Below are positions 50,479 to 62,420 of a DNA stretch of 64,000 nt, piece after piece; position 1 is the first letter of the stretch, and every line of letters begins with the position of its first letter. The DNA lies in NCBI GenBank assembly GCA_029961685.1, contig JARWKL010000010.1, positions 12,235,931 through 12,299,930 of the forward strand, given 5' to 3'. This DNA comes from Aristolochia californica. Lineage: Eukaryota > Streptophyta > Magnoliopsida > Piperales > Aristolochiaceae. Under the pieces are notes generated by a model. It did not search any database. It worked only from the letters and a program-made list of their open reading frames with translations, and was not told where the DNA came from. The translations under genes were made by a program, and so were the position numbers.

Positions 50479-52332
50479 TTCCACTAGTACAACCCCTAAT
50501 AGCTTGGTGGAATATTTTAAGAAAGAGATTTGTAATTGATCCTAACATGTTTTAAATGTGGTGGATATGCATGCCAGAAACATGTTGATAATGCAAATGA
50601 CCTAATGATCCAAAAATTTCAAGGAGTAAAAAAAATTAAATCCTCAAGTTGTCGTGTGGTTGGATATTTACCTGAGCCAAAGAACCCACCTTTTACCTAT
50701 CGTTCAACATCACAGATACTTTTTGAAATTTTCTCTCTCAGCATTTGTGCATTTCCATTTTGGATGTTCAATTTTTTTTCAAATCCAAATTTGTCCCACA
50801 TATCTCGTAAACAAAACGATCACAACAAAATGAAAATTTTAGAGTTCATGTAACCAAAACAATTTGAAAACTATAATAAATGTAAGTAAAGAAAATTATT
50901 TCACGCACTAAAAATGAACTCCAAAGTTTTGTTAACCATGTTTGGAAAATTCCACTAGTACAACCCCTAATAGCTTCATGGAATTTTATATGAAAGAGAT
51001 TCCTAATTGATCCTAACATGATTTAAATGTCTTGGATATGTATGCCAGAAACATCTTGAAGATGCAAATGACCAAATGATCTAAAAATTTCAAGAAGCAG
51101 AAAAAATTAAATTCTCAAGTTAAAGTGTGGTTGGATATTTACTAGAGCCAAACAACCCACCTTTTGCCTATCCTTCAAAATCAGAGATACTTTTTGGAAT
51201 TATCTCTCTCAACATTTGTGCATTTCTATTTTGGTTCTTCAATTTTTTTCCAAATCCAAACTTGTCCCACTTTTCTCGTGAACAAAACGATCAATACAAT
51301 ATGAAAATTTTAGATATGATAAATGTAAGTGAAGAAATTTATTTCGCGCACTAAAAATGAACTCCAAAGTTTTGTTATCCATGTTTGGGAAATTCCACTA
51401 GCAGAACCCTTAATAGCCTGGTGGAATTTTATAAGAAAGAAAATTCTAATTGATCCTGATATTTTTCAAATGTGGGGGGTATGCCTGCCAGAAACTTGTT
51501 GAAGATGCAATTGACCTAATGATCAAAAAATTTCATGGACTAAAATAATTAAAATCTAAAGTTATCGTGTGGTTGGATATTTAGTAGAGCCAAACAACCC
51601 ACGTTTTGCCTATCCTTCAAAATCACAGATAGTTTTTGAAATTATCACTCTCAGCATTTGTGCATTTCCATTTTGGATGTTCAATTTTTTTCAAATCCAA
51701 ACTTGTCCCTCTTTTCTCGCAAACAAAACGATCACAACAAATTGAAAATTTTAGAGTTCATGTAACCAAAAAAACTTGAAAACTATAATAAATTTAAGTG
51801 AAGAAAATTATTTCACGCACTAAAAATGAACTCCAAAGTTTTGTTCTCCATGTTTGGGAAATTCCACTAGTGCAACCCCTCATAGCTTGGTGGAATTTTA
51901 TAAGAAAGAGATTTCAAATTGATCCTAACATGTTTTAAATGTGGTGGGTATGCATGCCAGAAACATGTTGATGATGCAAATGACCTAATGATCCAAAAAT
52001 TTCAAAGAGTAGAAAAAAATTAAATTCTCAAGTTAACGTGTGCTTCGATATTTACCAGAGCCGAACAACCCACTTTTTGCCTTTCCTTCAAAATCACATA
52101 TACATTTTGGAATTATCTCTCTCAGCATTTCTGCATTTCCATTTTGGATGTCCAATTTTTTTTCAAATCCAAACTTGTCCCACTTTTCTCGTGAACAAAA
52201 TGATCACAACAAAATGAAAATTTTGGAGTTCATGTATGCAAAAAAATTTGAAAACTATAATAAATGTAAGTGAAGTAAAATATTTCACTCTCTAAAAATA
52301 AACCCCAAAGTTTTGTTATCGATGTTTGGGAA

Positions 52333-55300
52333 ATTCCACTAGTACAACCCCTAATGGCTCTATGGAATTTTATAAGAAAGAGATTTCTAATATCCTAACA
52401 TGTTGTCAATGTGGTGGATATGCATGCCAGAAACATGTTGAAGATGCAAATGACCTAATGATCCAAAAATTTGGAGAAGAAAAAAATTTAATTCTCAAGT
52501 TAACGTGTTGTTGGATATTTACCAGAGCCAAACAACGTACTTTTTGCCTATCCTTCAAAATCACAGATACTTTTTGGAATTTTATCCTCAACATTTTATC
52601 ATTTACATTATGGATGTTTAATTTTTTTTCAAATCCAAACTTGTCCCACTTTCCTCGTAAACAAAACGATCACAAAAAAATGAAAATTTTGGAGTTCATG
52701 TATGCAAAAAAAATTGAAAACTATAATAAAAGTAAGCGAAAAAAATTATTTCACCCACTAAAAATGAGCTCCATGGTTTTGTTATCCATGTTTGGGAAAT
52801 TCCCCTAGTACAACCCCTAATAGCTTCGTGGTATTTTACATGAAAAAGATTTCTGATTGATCCTAGCATGTTTTAAATGTGGTGGATATGCAAGCCAAAA
52901 ACATGTTGATGATGCAAATGACCTAATAATCCAAAAATTTCAACGCGTAGAAGAAAATTAAATTCTCAAGTTAACTTGTGGTTCGATATTTACCAGAGCC
53001 AAACAACCCACTTTTTGCCTATCCATCAAAATCCGAGATACTTTTTGGAATTATCTCTATCACAATTTGTGCATTTCAATTTTGGATGTTCAATTGTTTT
53101 TTCAAATCCAAACTTGTCCCACTTTTCTTGTAAACAAAACGATCACAACAAAATGAAAATTTTAGATATAATAAATGTATGTGAAGAAAATTTTTTGATG
53201 CACTAAAAATGAACTCCAAAGTTTTGTTATTCATGTTTGGGAAATTCCACTAGTACAACCCCTAATAGCTTGGTGTAATTTTATTAGAAAGAGAATTCTA
53301 ATTGATCCTAACATGTTTTGAATGTGGTGGGTATGCAAGCCAGAAACATGTTGAAGATGCAAATGACCTAACGATCGAAAAATTTCAAGGATTGTAAAAA
53401 GTTAAATTCTCATGTTAACATGAGGTTGGATATTTACAAGAGCCAAACAACCCACTTTTTGCCTATCCTTCAAAATCACAGATACTTTTTGAAGTTATCT
53501 CTCTCAGCATTTGAGCACTTCCATTCTGGATGTTCAATTTTTTTTCAAATCCAAACTTGCCCCACTTTTCTCGTAAACAAGACGGTCACAACAAAATGAA
53601 AATTTTAGAGTTCATGTATGCAAAAAAAACTTGAAAACTATAATAAACGTAAGTGAAGAAAATTATTTCACGCATTAAAAATGAACTCCTAAGTTTTTTT
53701 ATCCATGTTTGGGAAATTCCACTAGTACAACCCCTAATAGCTTGGTGGAATTTTATAAGCAAGAGATTTCTGATTAATCCTAACTTGTTTTAAATGTGGT
53801 GGATATTCATACCAAAAAAATGTTGAAGATGCAAATGACCTCATGATCCAAAAATTTCAAAGGAGTAAAAAAAAAATTAAATTCTCAAGTTAACGTGTGG
53901 CTAGATATTTACCAGAGCCAAACAACCCACTTTTTGCCTATCCTTCAAAATCACATATACTTTTTGGAATTATCTCTCTCAGCATTTGTGCATTTCCATT
54001 TTGGATGTTCAATTTTTTTTCAAATCCAGACTTGTCCCACTTTTCTCTTAAAAAAAACTATCACAACAAAATGAAAATTTTAGAGTTCATGTACGCCAAA
54101 AAATTTTAAAACTATAATAAATGTAAGTGAAAAAAATTATTTCATGCAATAAAAATGAACTCTAAAGTTTTGTTACCCATGTTTGGGAAATTCCACTAGT
54201 ACAACCCCTAATAGCTTGGTGGAATTTTATAAGGAAGAGATTTCTAATTAATCCTAACTTGTTTTAAATGTGGTGGATATGCATGCCAGAAACATGTTGA
54301 AGATGTAAATGACCTAATGATCCAAAAATTTCAAGGTGTAGAAAAAAATTAAATTCTCAAGTTAACGTGTGGTGTGACATTTACCAGAGCCAAACAACCC
54401 ACTTTTTGCCTATCCTTCAAAATCAAAGATACTTTTTGGAATTATCTCTCTTAGCATTTGTGCATTTCCATTTTGGATGTTCAATTTCTTTTCCAATCCA
54501 TACTTGTCTCACTTTTCTCGTAAACAAAACTATCACAACAAAATGAAAATTTTAGAGTTCATGTATGCCAAAAAATTTAAAACTATAAAAAATGTAAGTG
54601 AAAAAAATTATTTCACACACTAAAAATGAGCTCCATAGTTTTTTTGCCTATGTTTTGGAAATTCCACTAGTACAACCCCTAATAGCTTTGTGGAATTTTA
54701 TATGAAAGAGATTTCTAACTGATCCTAACATGTTTTAAATGTGGTGGATATGGATGCCAGAAACATGTTGAAGATGTAAATGACTTAATGATGCATAAAT
54801 TTCAAGGAGTAGAAAAATATTAAATTCTCAAGTTAATGTGTGGTTGGGTATTTACTAGAGCCAACAACCCACTTTTTGCCTATCCTTAAGAATCAAAGAT
54901 ACTTTCTTTAATTATCTCTCTCAGCATTTGTGCATTTCCATTTTGGATGTTCAATATTTTTTCAAATCCAAACTAGTCCCACTTTTCTCGTAAACAAAAC
55001 GATCACAACAAAATGAAAATTTTAGATATGATAAATGTAAGTGAATAAAATTATTTTACGCACTAAAAATGAACTCCAAAGTTTTTTTTATCCATGTTTT
55101 GGAACTTCCACTTGTGAAACTAATAGATTGGTGGATTTTTATAAGAAAGTGATTTCTAATTGATCCTAACATGTTTTAAATGGGGTGGATATGCATGCCA
55201 AAAACATGTTGAAGAGGCAAATGACCTCATGATCCAAAAATTTCAAGGAGTAGAAAAAAATTAAATTCTCAAGTAAACGTGTTGTTGGATATTTACTAGT

Positions 55301-56006
55301 GCCAAACAACCAACTTTTTGCCTATCCTTAAAAAACACAGATACTTTTTTGAATTATCTCTCTCAGAATTTGTACATTTCCATTTTGGATGTTCAATTTT
55401 TTTTTTAATCCAAACTTGACGCACTTTTCTAGTAAACAAAACGATCACAATAAAATGAAAATTTTAGAAATGAGAAAATGTAAGTGAAGAAAATTATTTG
55501 ACGCTCTAAAAATGAACTCCAAAGTTTAGTTATCCATGTTTCAAAAATTTCACTAGTACAACCCCTAATAGCTTCATGAAATTTTATAAGAAAGAGAATT
55601 CTAATTGATCCTAACATGTTTTAAATGTGGTGGATATGCAAGCCAAAAACATGTTGAACATGCAAATGACGTAATGATCCAAAAATTTCATGGAGTAGAA
55701 ACAAACTTAAATTCTCAAGTTAACATGTGGTTGGATATTTACCGGAGCCAGACAACCCAATTTTTGCCTATCCTTCAAAATCACAGATACTTTTTGGAAT
55801 TATATCTCTCAACATTTGTACATTTCCATTTTGGATGTTCAATTTTTTTTCAAATCCAAACTTGTCCCACTTTTCTCGTGAACAAAATGAAAATTTTGGA
55901 GTTCATGTATGCAAAAAAAATTGAAAACTATAATAAATGTAAGTGAAGTAAAATATTTCACTCTCTAAAAATAAACCCCAAAGTTTTGTTATCGATGTTT
56001 GGGAAA
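52333..56006. repeat. 8-mer higher-order repeat, copy 1 (3673 bp)
   Basis: Landmark spacings are 466, 445, 472, 474, 471, 445, 441 and 459. The next eight spacings are 470, 443, 471, 474, 472, 444, 441 and 446, and private variants line up unit for unit, for example TGGCTCTATGG/TGGCTCTGTGG, TCCCCTAGTACAACC, CCATCAAAATCCGAGATAC, CATGTTAACATGAGGTTGG and ACTAATAGATTGGTGG. The eighth unit is the only one that does not match. Confidence 0.9.
55865..55895. repeat. chimeric unit with lost CGATCACAA
   Basis: The unit reads CTCGTGAACAAAATGAAAAT where the consensus has AACAAAACGATCACAACAAAATGAAAAT. About 12 bp were lost between the two ACAAAA copies. It marks the end of the first 8-mer copy. Confidence 0.78.
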
Positions 56007-59000
56007 TTCCACTAGTACAACCCCTAATGGCTCTGTGGAATTTTATAAGAAAGAGATTTCAAATATCCTAACATGTTGTCAATGTGGTGGATATGCATGC
56101 CAAAAACATGTTGAAGATGCAAATGACCTAATGATCCAAAAATTTGAAGGAGTAGAAAAAAATTTAATTCTCATGTTAACGTGTTGTTGGATATTTACCA
56201 GAGCCAAACAACGCACTTTTTGCCTATCCTTCAACATCACATATACTTTTTGGAATTTTATCTCTCAAATTTTTTGCATTTACATTATGCATGTTCAATT
56301 TTTTTTCAAATCCAAACTTGTCCCACTTTCCTCGTAAACAAAACGATCACAAAAAAATGAAAATTTTGGAGTTCATGTATGCAAAAAAATTAGAAAACTA
56401 TAATAAAAGTAAGTGAAACAAATTATTTCACACACTAAAAATGAGCTATATGGTTTTGTTATCCATGTCTGGGAAATTCCCCTAGTACAACCCCTAATAA
56501 CTTCGTGGTATTTTTCATGAAAAAGATTTCTGATTGATCCTAGCATGTTTTAAATGTGGTGGATATGCATGCCAAAAACATGTTGATGATGCAAATGACC
56601 TATAATCCAAAAATTTCAAGGCGTAGAAGAAAATTAAATTCTCAAGTTAACGTGTTGTTCGATATTTACCAGAGCCAAACAACCCACTTTTTGCCTATCC
56701 ATCAAAATCCGAGATACTTTTTGGAATTATCTCTATCAGAATTTGTACATTTCCATTTTGGATGTTCAATTTTTTTTCAAATCCAAACTTGTCCCACTTT
56801 TCTTGTAAACAAAACTATCACAACAAAATGAAAATTTTAGATATAATAAATGTATGTGAAGAAAATTTTTTGACGCACTAAAAATGAACTCCAAAGTTTT
56901 GTTATCCATGTTTGGGAAATTCCACTAGTACAACCCCTAATAGCTTGGTGTAATTTTATTAGAAAGAGAATTCTAATTGATCCTAACATGTTTTGAATGT
57001 GGTGGGTATGCAAGCCAGAAACATGTTGAAGATGCAAATGACCTAACGATCGAAAAATTTCAAGGATTGTAAAAAGTTAAATTCTCATGTTAACATGAGG
57101 TTGGATATTTACAAGAGACAAACAAGCCACTTTTTGCCTATCCTTCAAAATCACAGATACTTTTTAAAATTATCTCTCTCAGCATTTGAGCACTTCCATT
57201 TTGGATGTTCAATTTTTTTCAAATCCAAACTTGTCCCACTTTTCTCGTAAACAAAACGATCACAAAAAAATAAAAATTTTAGAGTTCATGTATGCAAAAA
57301 AAACTTGAAAACTTTAATAAACGTAAGTGAAGAAAATTATTTCACGCACTAAAAATTAACTCCTAAGTTTTGTTATCCATGTTTGGGAAATTCCACTAGT
57401 ACAACCCCTAATAGCTTGATGGAATTTTATAAGCAAGAGATTTCTAATTAATCCTAACTTGTTTTAAATGTGGTGGATATTCATGCCAAAAAAATGTTGA
57501 AGATGCAAACGACCTCATGATCCAAAAATTTCAAAGGAGTAGAAAAAAATTAAATTCTCAAGTTAACGTGTGGCTGGATATTTACCAGAGCCAAACAACC
57601 CACTTTTTGCCTATCCTTCAAAATCACATATACTTTTTGGAATTATCTCTCTCAGCATTTGTGCATTTCCATTTTGGAAGTTCAATTTTTTTTCAAATCC
57701 ATACTTGTCCCACTTTTATCGTAAAAAAAACTATCACAACAAAATGAAAATTTTAGAGTTCATGTATGCCAAAAAATTTTAAAACTATAATAAATGTAAG
57801 TGAAAAAAATTTATTTCATGCACTAAAAATGAACTCCATAGTTTTGTTATCCATGTTTGTGAAATTCCACTAGTACAACCCCTAATAGCTTGGTGGAATT
57901 TTATAAGCAAGAGATTTCTAATTAATCGTAACTTGTTTTAAATGTGGTGGATATGCATGCCAAAAACATGTTGAAGATGCAAATGACCTAATGATCCAAA
58001 AATTTCAAGGTGTAGAAAAAAATTAAATTTTCAAGTTAACGTGTGGTTGGGCATTTACCAGAGCCAAACAACCCACTTTTTGCCTATCCTTCAAAATCAA
58101 AGATACTTTTTGGAATTATCTCTCTTAGCATTTGTGCATTTCCATTTTGGATGTTCAATTTTTTTTCAAATCCATACTTGTCTCACTTTTCTCGTAAACA
58201 AAACTATCACAACAAAATGAAAATTTTAGAGTTCATGTATGCCAAAAAATTTTAAAACTATAATAAATGTAAGTGAAAAAAATTATTTCACGCACTAAAA
58301 ATGAGCTCCATAGTTTTTTTATCCTTGTTTTGGAAATTCCACTGGTACAACCCCTAATAGCTTGGTGGAATTTTATATGAAAGAGATTTCTAACTGATCC
58401 TAACATGTTTTAAATGTGGTGGATATGCACGCCAGAAACATGTTGAAGATGTAAATGACCTAATGCTGCATAAATTTCAAGGAGTAGAAAAATATTAAAT
58501 TCTCAAGTTAAAGTGTGGTTGGATATTTACTAGAGCCAAACAACCCACTTTTTGCCTATCCTTAAGAATCAGAGATACTTTCTTTATTTATCTCTCTCAG
58601 CATTTGTGCATTTCCATTTTGGATGTTCAATAATTTTTCAAATCCAAACTAGTCCCACTTTTCTCGTAAAAAAACGATCACAACAAAATGAAAATTTTAG
58701 TAATGATAAATGTAAGTGAAGAAAATTATTTTACGCATTAAAAATGAACTCCAAAGTTTTTTCTATCCATGTTTTGGAAATTCCACTTGTACAACTAATA
58801 GATTGGTGGATTTTTATAAGAAAGAGATTTCTAATTGATCCTAACATGTTTTAAATGTGGTGGATATGCATGCCAAAAACATCTTGAAGATGCAAATGAC
58901 CTCATGATCCAAAAATTTTAAGGAGTAAAAAAAAATTAAATTCTCAAGTAAACGTGTTGTTGGATATTTACTAGTGCCAAACAACCAACTTTTTGCCTAT

Positions 59001-59667
59001 CCTTCAAAAACACAGACACTTTTTGGAATTATCTCTCTCAGCATTTGTGCATTTCCATTTTGGATGTTCAATTTTTTTTTAAATTCAAACTTGATGCACT
59101 TTTCTCGTAAACAAAACGATCACAATAAAATGAAATTTTAGAAATGAGAAAATGTAAGTGAAGAAAATTATTTGACGATCTAAAAATGAACTCCAAAGTT
59201 TAGTTATCCATGTTTCAAAAATTCCACTAGTACAACCCCTAATAGCTTCGTGAAATTTTATAAGAAAGAGAATTCTAATTGATCCTAGCATGTTTTAAAT
59301 GTGGTGGATATGCAAGCCAGAAACATGTTGAAGATGCAAATGACCTAATGATCCAAAAATTTCATGGAGTAGAAACAAACTTAAATTCTCATGTTAATGT
59401 GTGGTTGGATATTTACCGGAGCCAGACAACCCAATTTTTGCCTATCCTTCAAAATCACAGATACTTTTTGGAATTATATCTCTCAACATTTGTGCATTTC
59501 CATTTTGGATGTTCAATTTTTTTTCAAATCCAAACCTTTCCAACTTTTCTCATAAACAAAACGATCACAACAAAGTGAAAATTTTAGTTAAGATAAATGT
59601 AAGTAAAGAAAAAAATTTCACGCACTAAAACTGAAGTCCATAGTTTTTTTTATCTTTGTTTTGGAAA
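56006..59667. repeat. 8-mer higher-order repeat, copy 2 (3661 bp)
   Basis: This is the tandem partner of 52333-56006. A 90-base sample around the first landmark shows about two differences, so the duplication is recent. Its last unit resembles 50032-50478 instead (GATTTTTAATTGATCC, TTTTAGTTAAGATAAATG). Confidence 0.9.
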
Positions 59668-60109
59668 TTCCACTTGTACAACCCCTAATAGCTTGGTGAA
59701 ATTTTTTAAGAAAGAGATTTTTAATTGATCCTAACATGTTTTAAATGTGGTGGATATGCATGCCAGAAACATGTTGATGATGCAAATGACCTAATGATCC
59801 AAAAATTTCAAGGAGTACAAAAAATTCAATTCTCAATTTAAAGTGTGGTTGGATATTTACAGGAGCCAAACAATCCACTTTTTACCAATACTTCAAAATC
59901 ACAGATACTTTTTGGAATTATCTCCCTCAGCATTTGTGCATTTCCATTTGGGAAGTTCAATTTTTTTCCAAATCCAAACCTGTCAAACTTTTCTCGTAAA
60001 CAAAACGATCACAACAAAAAGAAAATTTTAGGTATGATAAAAGTAAGTAATGAAAATTATTTCACGCACTAAAAATGAACTCCAAAGTTTTGTTATCCAT
60101 GTTTGGAAA

Positions 60110-62420
60110 ATTCCACTAGTACAACCCCTAATAGCTTGAGGGATTTTTACAAGAAAAGAGAATTCTAATTGTTCCAAACATCTTTCAAGTGTGGTGGGTA
60201 TGCAACGCAGAAACATGTTGAAGATGCAATTGATCTAATGATCCAAAAATTTTGAGTAAAAAAATATTAAATTCTCAAGTTAACGTGTGGTTGGATATTT
60301 ACAAGAAGCAAACAACCCACTTTTTGCCTATCCTTCAAAATCAAAGACACTTTTTGGAATTATCTCTCTCAGCATTTGTGCATTTCCATTTTGGATGTTC
60401 ATTTATTTTTCATATCCAAAGTTGTCCCACGTTTCTCGTCAACAAAATGAAAATTTAAGAGTTCAACTAACCAAAAAAATTTGAAAACTATAATAAATGT
60501 AAGTGAAGAAAATTATTTCACACGCTAAAAATGAACACCAAAGTTTTGTTATCCATGTTTGGGAAATTCCACTAGTACAACCCCTAATAGCTTGGTGGAA
60601 TTTTATAAGAAAGATATTTCTAATTGATCCTAACATGTTTTAAATGTGGTGGATATGCATGCCAAAAACATGTTGACGATGCAAATGACCCAATGATAAA
60701 AAAATTACAAGGAGCAGAAAAAAATTAAATTCCCAAGTTAACGTGTGGTTGGATATTTACCAGAGCCAAACAACCCACTTTTTGCCTTTCCTTCAAAATC
60801 ACAAAGACTTTTTGGAATTATCTCTCTCAGCATTTGTGCATTTCCATTTTGAATGTTCAATTCTTTTTAAAAATCCAAACATGTCCCACTCTTCTCGTAA
60901 ACAAAACGATCACAACAAAATGAAAATTTTAGAGTTCATGTATGCAAAAAAATTGAAAACTAGAATAAATGTAAGTGAAGAAAATTATTTCATGTACTAA
61001 AAATGAACTCCAATGTTTTGTTATCCTTGTTTAAGAAATTCCAGTATTACAGCCACTAATAGCTTGGTGGAATTTTATAAGAAAGAGATTTCTAATTGAT
61101 CCTAACATGTTTTAAATGTGCTGAATATGCATGCCAGAAACATGTTGAAGATGCAAATGACCTAATGATCAAAAAATTTCAATGTATAGAAAAAAATTAA
61201 ATTCTCAAGTTAACGTGTGGTTGGATATTATCCAGAGCCAAACAACCCACCTTTTGCCTATCCTTCAAAATCACATATACTTTTTGGAATTATCTCTTTC
61301 AACATTTGTGGTTTTCAATTTTGGATGTTCATTTATTTTTCAAATCCAAAGTTGTCCCACTTTTCTCGTCAACAAAATGATCACAACAAAATGAAAATTT
61401 AAGAATTCGTGTAACCAAAAAAATTTGAAAACTATAATAAATTTAAGTGAAAAAAATTATTTCACACACTAAAAATGAACACCAAAGTTTTGTTATCCAT
61501 GTTTGGGAAATTCCACTAGTACAACCCCTAATAGCTTGGTGGAATTTTATAAGAAAGATATTTCTAATTGATCCTAACATGTTTTAAATGTGGTGGATAT
61601 GCATGCCAAAAACAAGTTGAAGATGCAAATGACCCAATGGTAAAAAAATTACGAGCAGAAAAAAATTAAATTCCCAAGTTAACGTGTGGTTGGATATTTA
61701 CCAGAGTCAAACAACCCACTTTTTGCCTTTCCTTCAAAATCACAGAGACTATTTGGAATTATCTCTCTCAGCATTTGTGCATTTCCATTTTGGATGTTCA
61801 ATTTTTTTTTTAAATCCAAACATGTCCCACTCTTCTCGTAAACAAAACGATCACAACACAATGAAACTTTAGAGTTCATGTATGAAAAAAAATTGAAAAC
61901 TATAATAAATGTAAGTGAAGAAAATTATTTCATGTACTAAAAATGAACTCCAATGTTTTGTTATCCTTGTTTGGGGAATTCCATTATTACAGCCACTAAT
62001 AGCTTGGTGGAATTTTATAAGAAAGAGATTTCTAATTGATCCTAAGATGTTTTAAATGTGGTGGATATGCATGCCAGTAACATGTTGAAGATGCAAATGA
62101 CCTAATGATCCAAAAATTTCAATGTGAGAAAAAAATTAAATACTCAAGTTAACGTGTGGTTGGATATTAACCAGAGCCAAACAACCCACCTTTTGCCTAT
62201 CCTTCAAAATCACATATACTTTTTGGAATTATCTCTCTCAACATTTGTGCATTTCCATTTTGGATGTTCATTGTTTTTCAAATCCAAACTTGTCCCACTT
62301 TTCTCGTAAACAAAACGATCTCAGCAAAATGAAAATTTTAGATATGATAAATGTAAGTGAAGAAAATAATTTCACGCACTAAAAATGAACTCCAAAGTTT
62401 TGTTATCCATCTTTCGTAAA
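60110..62420. repeat. 2-mer higher-order repeat (~942 bp, about 2 copies)
   Basis: Alternating unit types recur at 930-944 bp: ACCCAATGATAAAAAAATTA (60686) with ACCCAATGGTAAAAAAATTA (61632); TTAAATTCCCAAGTTAACG (60726, 61668); ATTACAGCCACTAATAGC (61046, 61985); and TGTTCATTTATTTTTC (60396, 61326), with a related TGTTCATTGTTTTTC near 62264. Confidence 0.85.

Noticed and set aside
3153..62309. Recurrent ~60-100 codon open frames on the + strand (starting V-G-Y-L-P-E-P-N-N type) in many satellite units
   Set aside because: They recur because the repeat recurs. The start is usually a GTG in the conserved GTGTGGTTGGATAT block and not an ATG; frames and ends differ between units, many units have stops, and two different frames of the same segment are open in several units. 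No domain is recognisable.
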